A stretch of DNA of 7,029 nucleotides, taken from positions 1 through 7,029 of the forward strand of contig VGML01000105.1 in the NCBI GenBank assembly GCA_016866415.1, written 5' to 3'. Position numbers and translations under genes: made by a program. The DNA is from Bacteroidota bacterium. Lineage in GTDB: Bacteria > Bacteroidota > Bacteroidia > Flavobacteriales_D > Crocinitomicaceae. The stretch's first letter is position 1; every line of letters begins with the position of its first letter. The notes beneath the pieces were generated by a model. It saw only the letters and a list, made by a program, of their open reading frames with translations. It searched no databases and was not told the origin of the DNA. Of the stretch, positions 6,882 to 7,029 are shown in pieces.

Positions 6882-6911
6882 TTGTCAATAATCAAACTAT
6901 TACTACTTTTG
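6882..6911 (+). promoter_or_regulatory. Bacteroidota-type promoter of the tRNA-Ser gene
   Basis: TTG (6882-6884), exactly 19 bases, then TACTTTTG (6904-6911) match the Bacteroidota consensus at both elements. The -7 box ends four bases before the mature tRNA 5' end, so the transcript start must fall at or just inside the predicted mature end, or the primary start uses a slightly earlier box. The fit of both elements makes this the most convincing promoter in the window. Confidence 0.7.
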
Positions 6912-6915
6912 TCGC

Positions 6916-7000
6916 GGAGAGTTGGCAGAGTGGTCGATTGCGGCGGTCTTGAAAACCGTTGAACCGCGAGGTTCCGGGGGTTCGAATCCCTCACTCTCCG
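6916..7000 (+). tRNA. tRNA-Ser(TGA)
   Basis: The cloverleaf can be folded by hand. The acceptor stem pairs GGAGAGT (6916-6922) with ACTCTCC (6993-6999) in seven perfect pairs. The anticodon stem pairs GCGGT (6943-6947) with ACCGT (6955-6959), including one G-U, around loop CTTGAAA with anticodon TGA at 6950-6952. A long class II variable arm pairs AACC (6962-6965) with GGTT (6970-6973). The T stem pairs GGGGG (6976-6980) with CCCTC (6988-6992) around TTCGAAT. The long variable arm and anticodon give serine, reading UCA and, by wobble or modification, other UCN codons. The discriminator base is G7000. CCA is not encoded (CTG follows), so the tail must be added by nucleotidyltransferase. Confidence 0.95.
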
Positions 7001-7029
7001 CTGAAAAGATTTCAAAAGAAACCAAAACC

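Noticed and set aside
6916..7000. tRNA gene as an integration (att) site of a mobile element
   Set aside because: No integrase, transposase or repeated copy of the tRNA 3' end is in the window.
7002..7014. Small hairpin TGAAA-AGA-TTTCA after the tRNA as a terminator
   Set aside because: The stem has only five AT-rich pairs and no T-run follows before the window ends.

Overview
The window looks like chromosomal DNA of a Bacteroidota (Bacteroidetes) bacterium, probably a Flavobacteriia-like lineage. Four signs support this. The DNA is AT-rich by eye. Starts lack Shine-Dalgarno sequences. Putative promoters fit the Bacteroidota sigma pattern (TTG, about 19-22 bases, TAnnTTTG). There is also a TonB-dependent receptor with an N-terminal carboxypeptidase-regulatory-like domain, paired with a DUF4249 lipoprotein, an arrangement typical of that phylum. 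The genus cannot be fixed from the sequence.

Layout: everything except the tRNA is on the minus strand. Reading in the direction of transcription (right to left), unit 1 (6780 down to 3466) is the TonB-dependent outer-membrane receptor, then after 3 bases the DUF4249 lipoprotein. A 94-base gap (3372-3465) follows, holding an 18-bp perfect inverted repeat and a promoter-like sequence. Unit 2 (3371 down to the left edge) holds four enzyme genes that overlap each other by 14, 11 and 14 bases: an extended SDR / 3-beta-HSD-like NAD(P)-dependent reductase, a metallo-beta-lactamase-fold hydrolase, an adenylate-forming enzyme of the PaaK / coenzyme F390 synthetase-like group, and the first 95 codons of a ketoacyl synthase III (FabH-like) condensing enzyme. 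The left edge cuts the last gene, and more genes may follow it. On the right, a plus-strand tRNA-Ser(TGA) gene is divergent from the receptor.

How the genes may work together: the overlapping enzyme set (condensing enzyme, acid-activating enzyme, reductase, MBL hydrolase) looks like a small biosynthetic operon for a fatty-acyl- or aryl-derived molecule. No carrier protein or modular synthase is visible. By fold it resembles two known small-molecule systems. One is pqsA/D/E of alkylquinolone signalling (ANL ligase, FabH-like enzyme, MBL thioesterase). The other is oleA/C/D of beta-lactone and olefin synthesis (thiolase, ANL beta-lactone synthetase, 3-beta-HSD-like reductase), with an MBL enzyme where OleB, an alpha/beta hydrolase, would be. 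These are analogies at the level of fold and gene content, not orthology claims. The product is unknown, and this operon is the best candidate here for something undescribed. The receptor/lipoprotein pair is a separate transport unit of unknown substrate.
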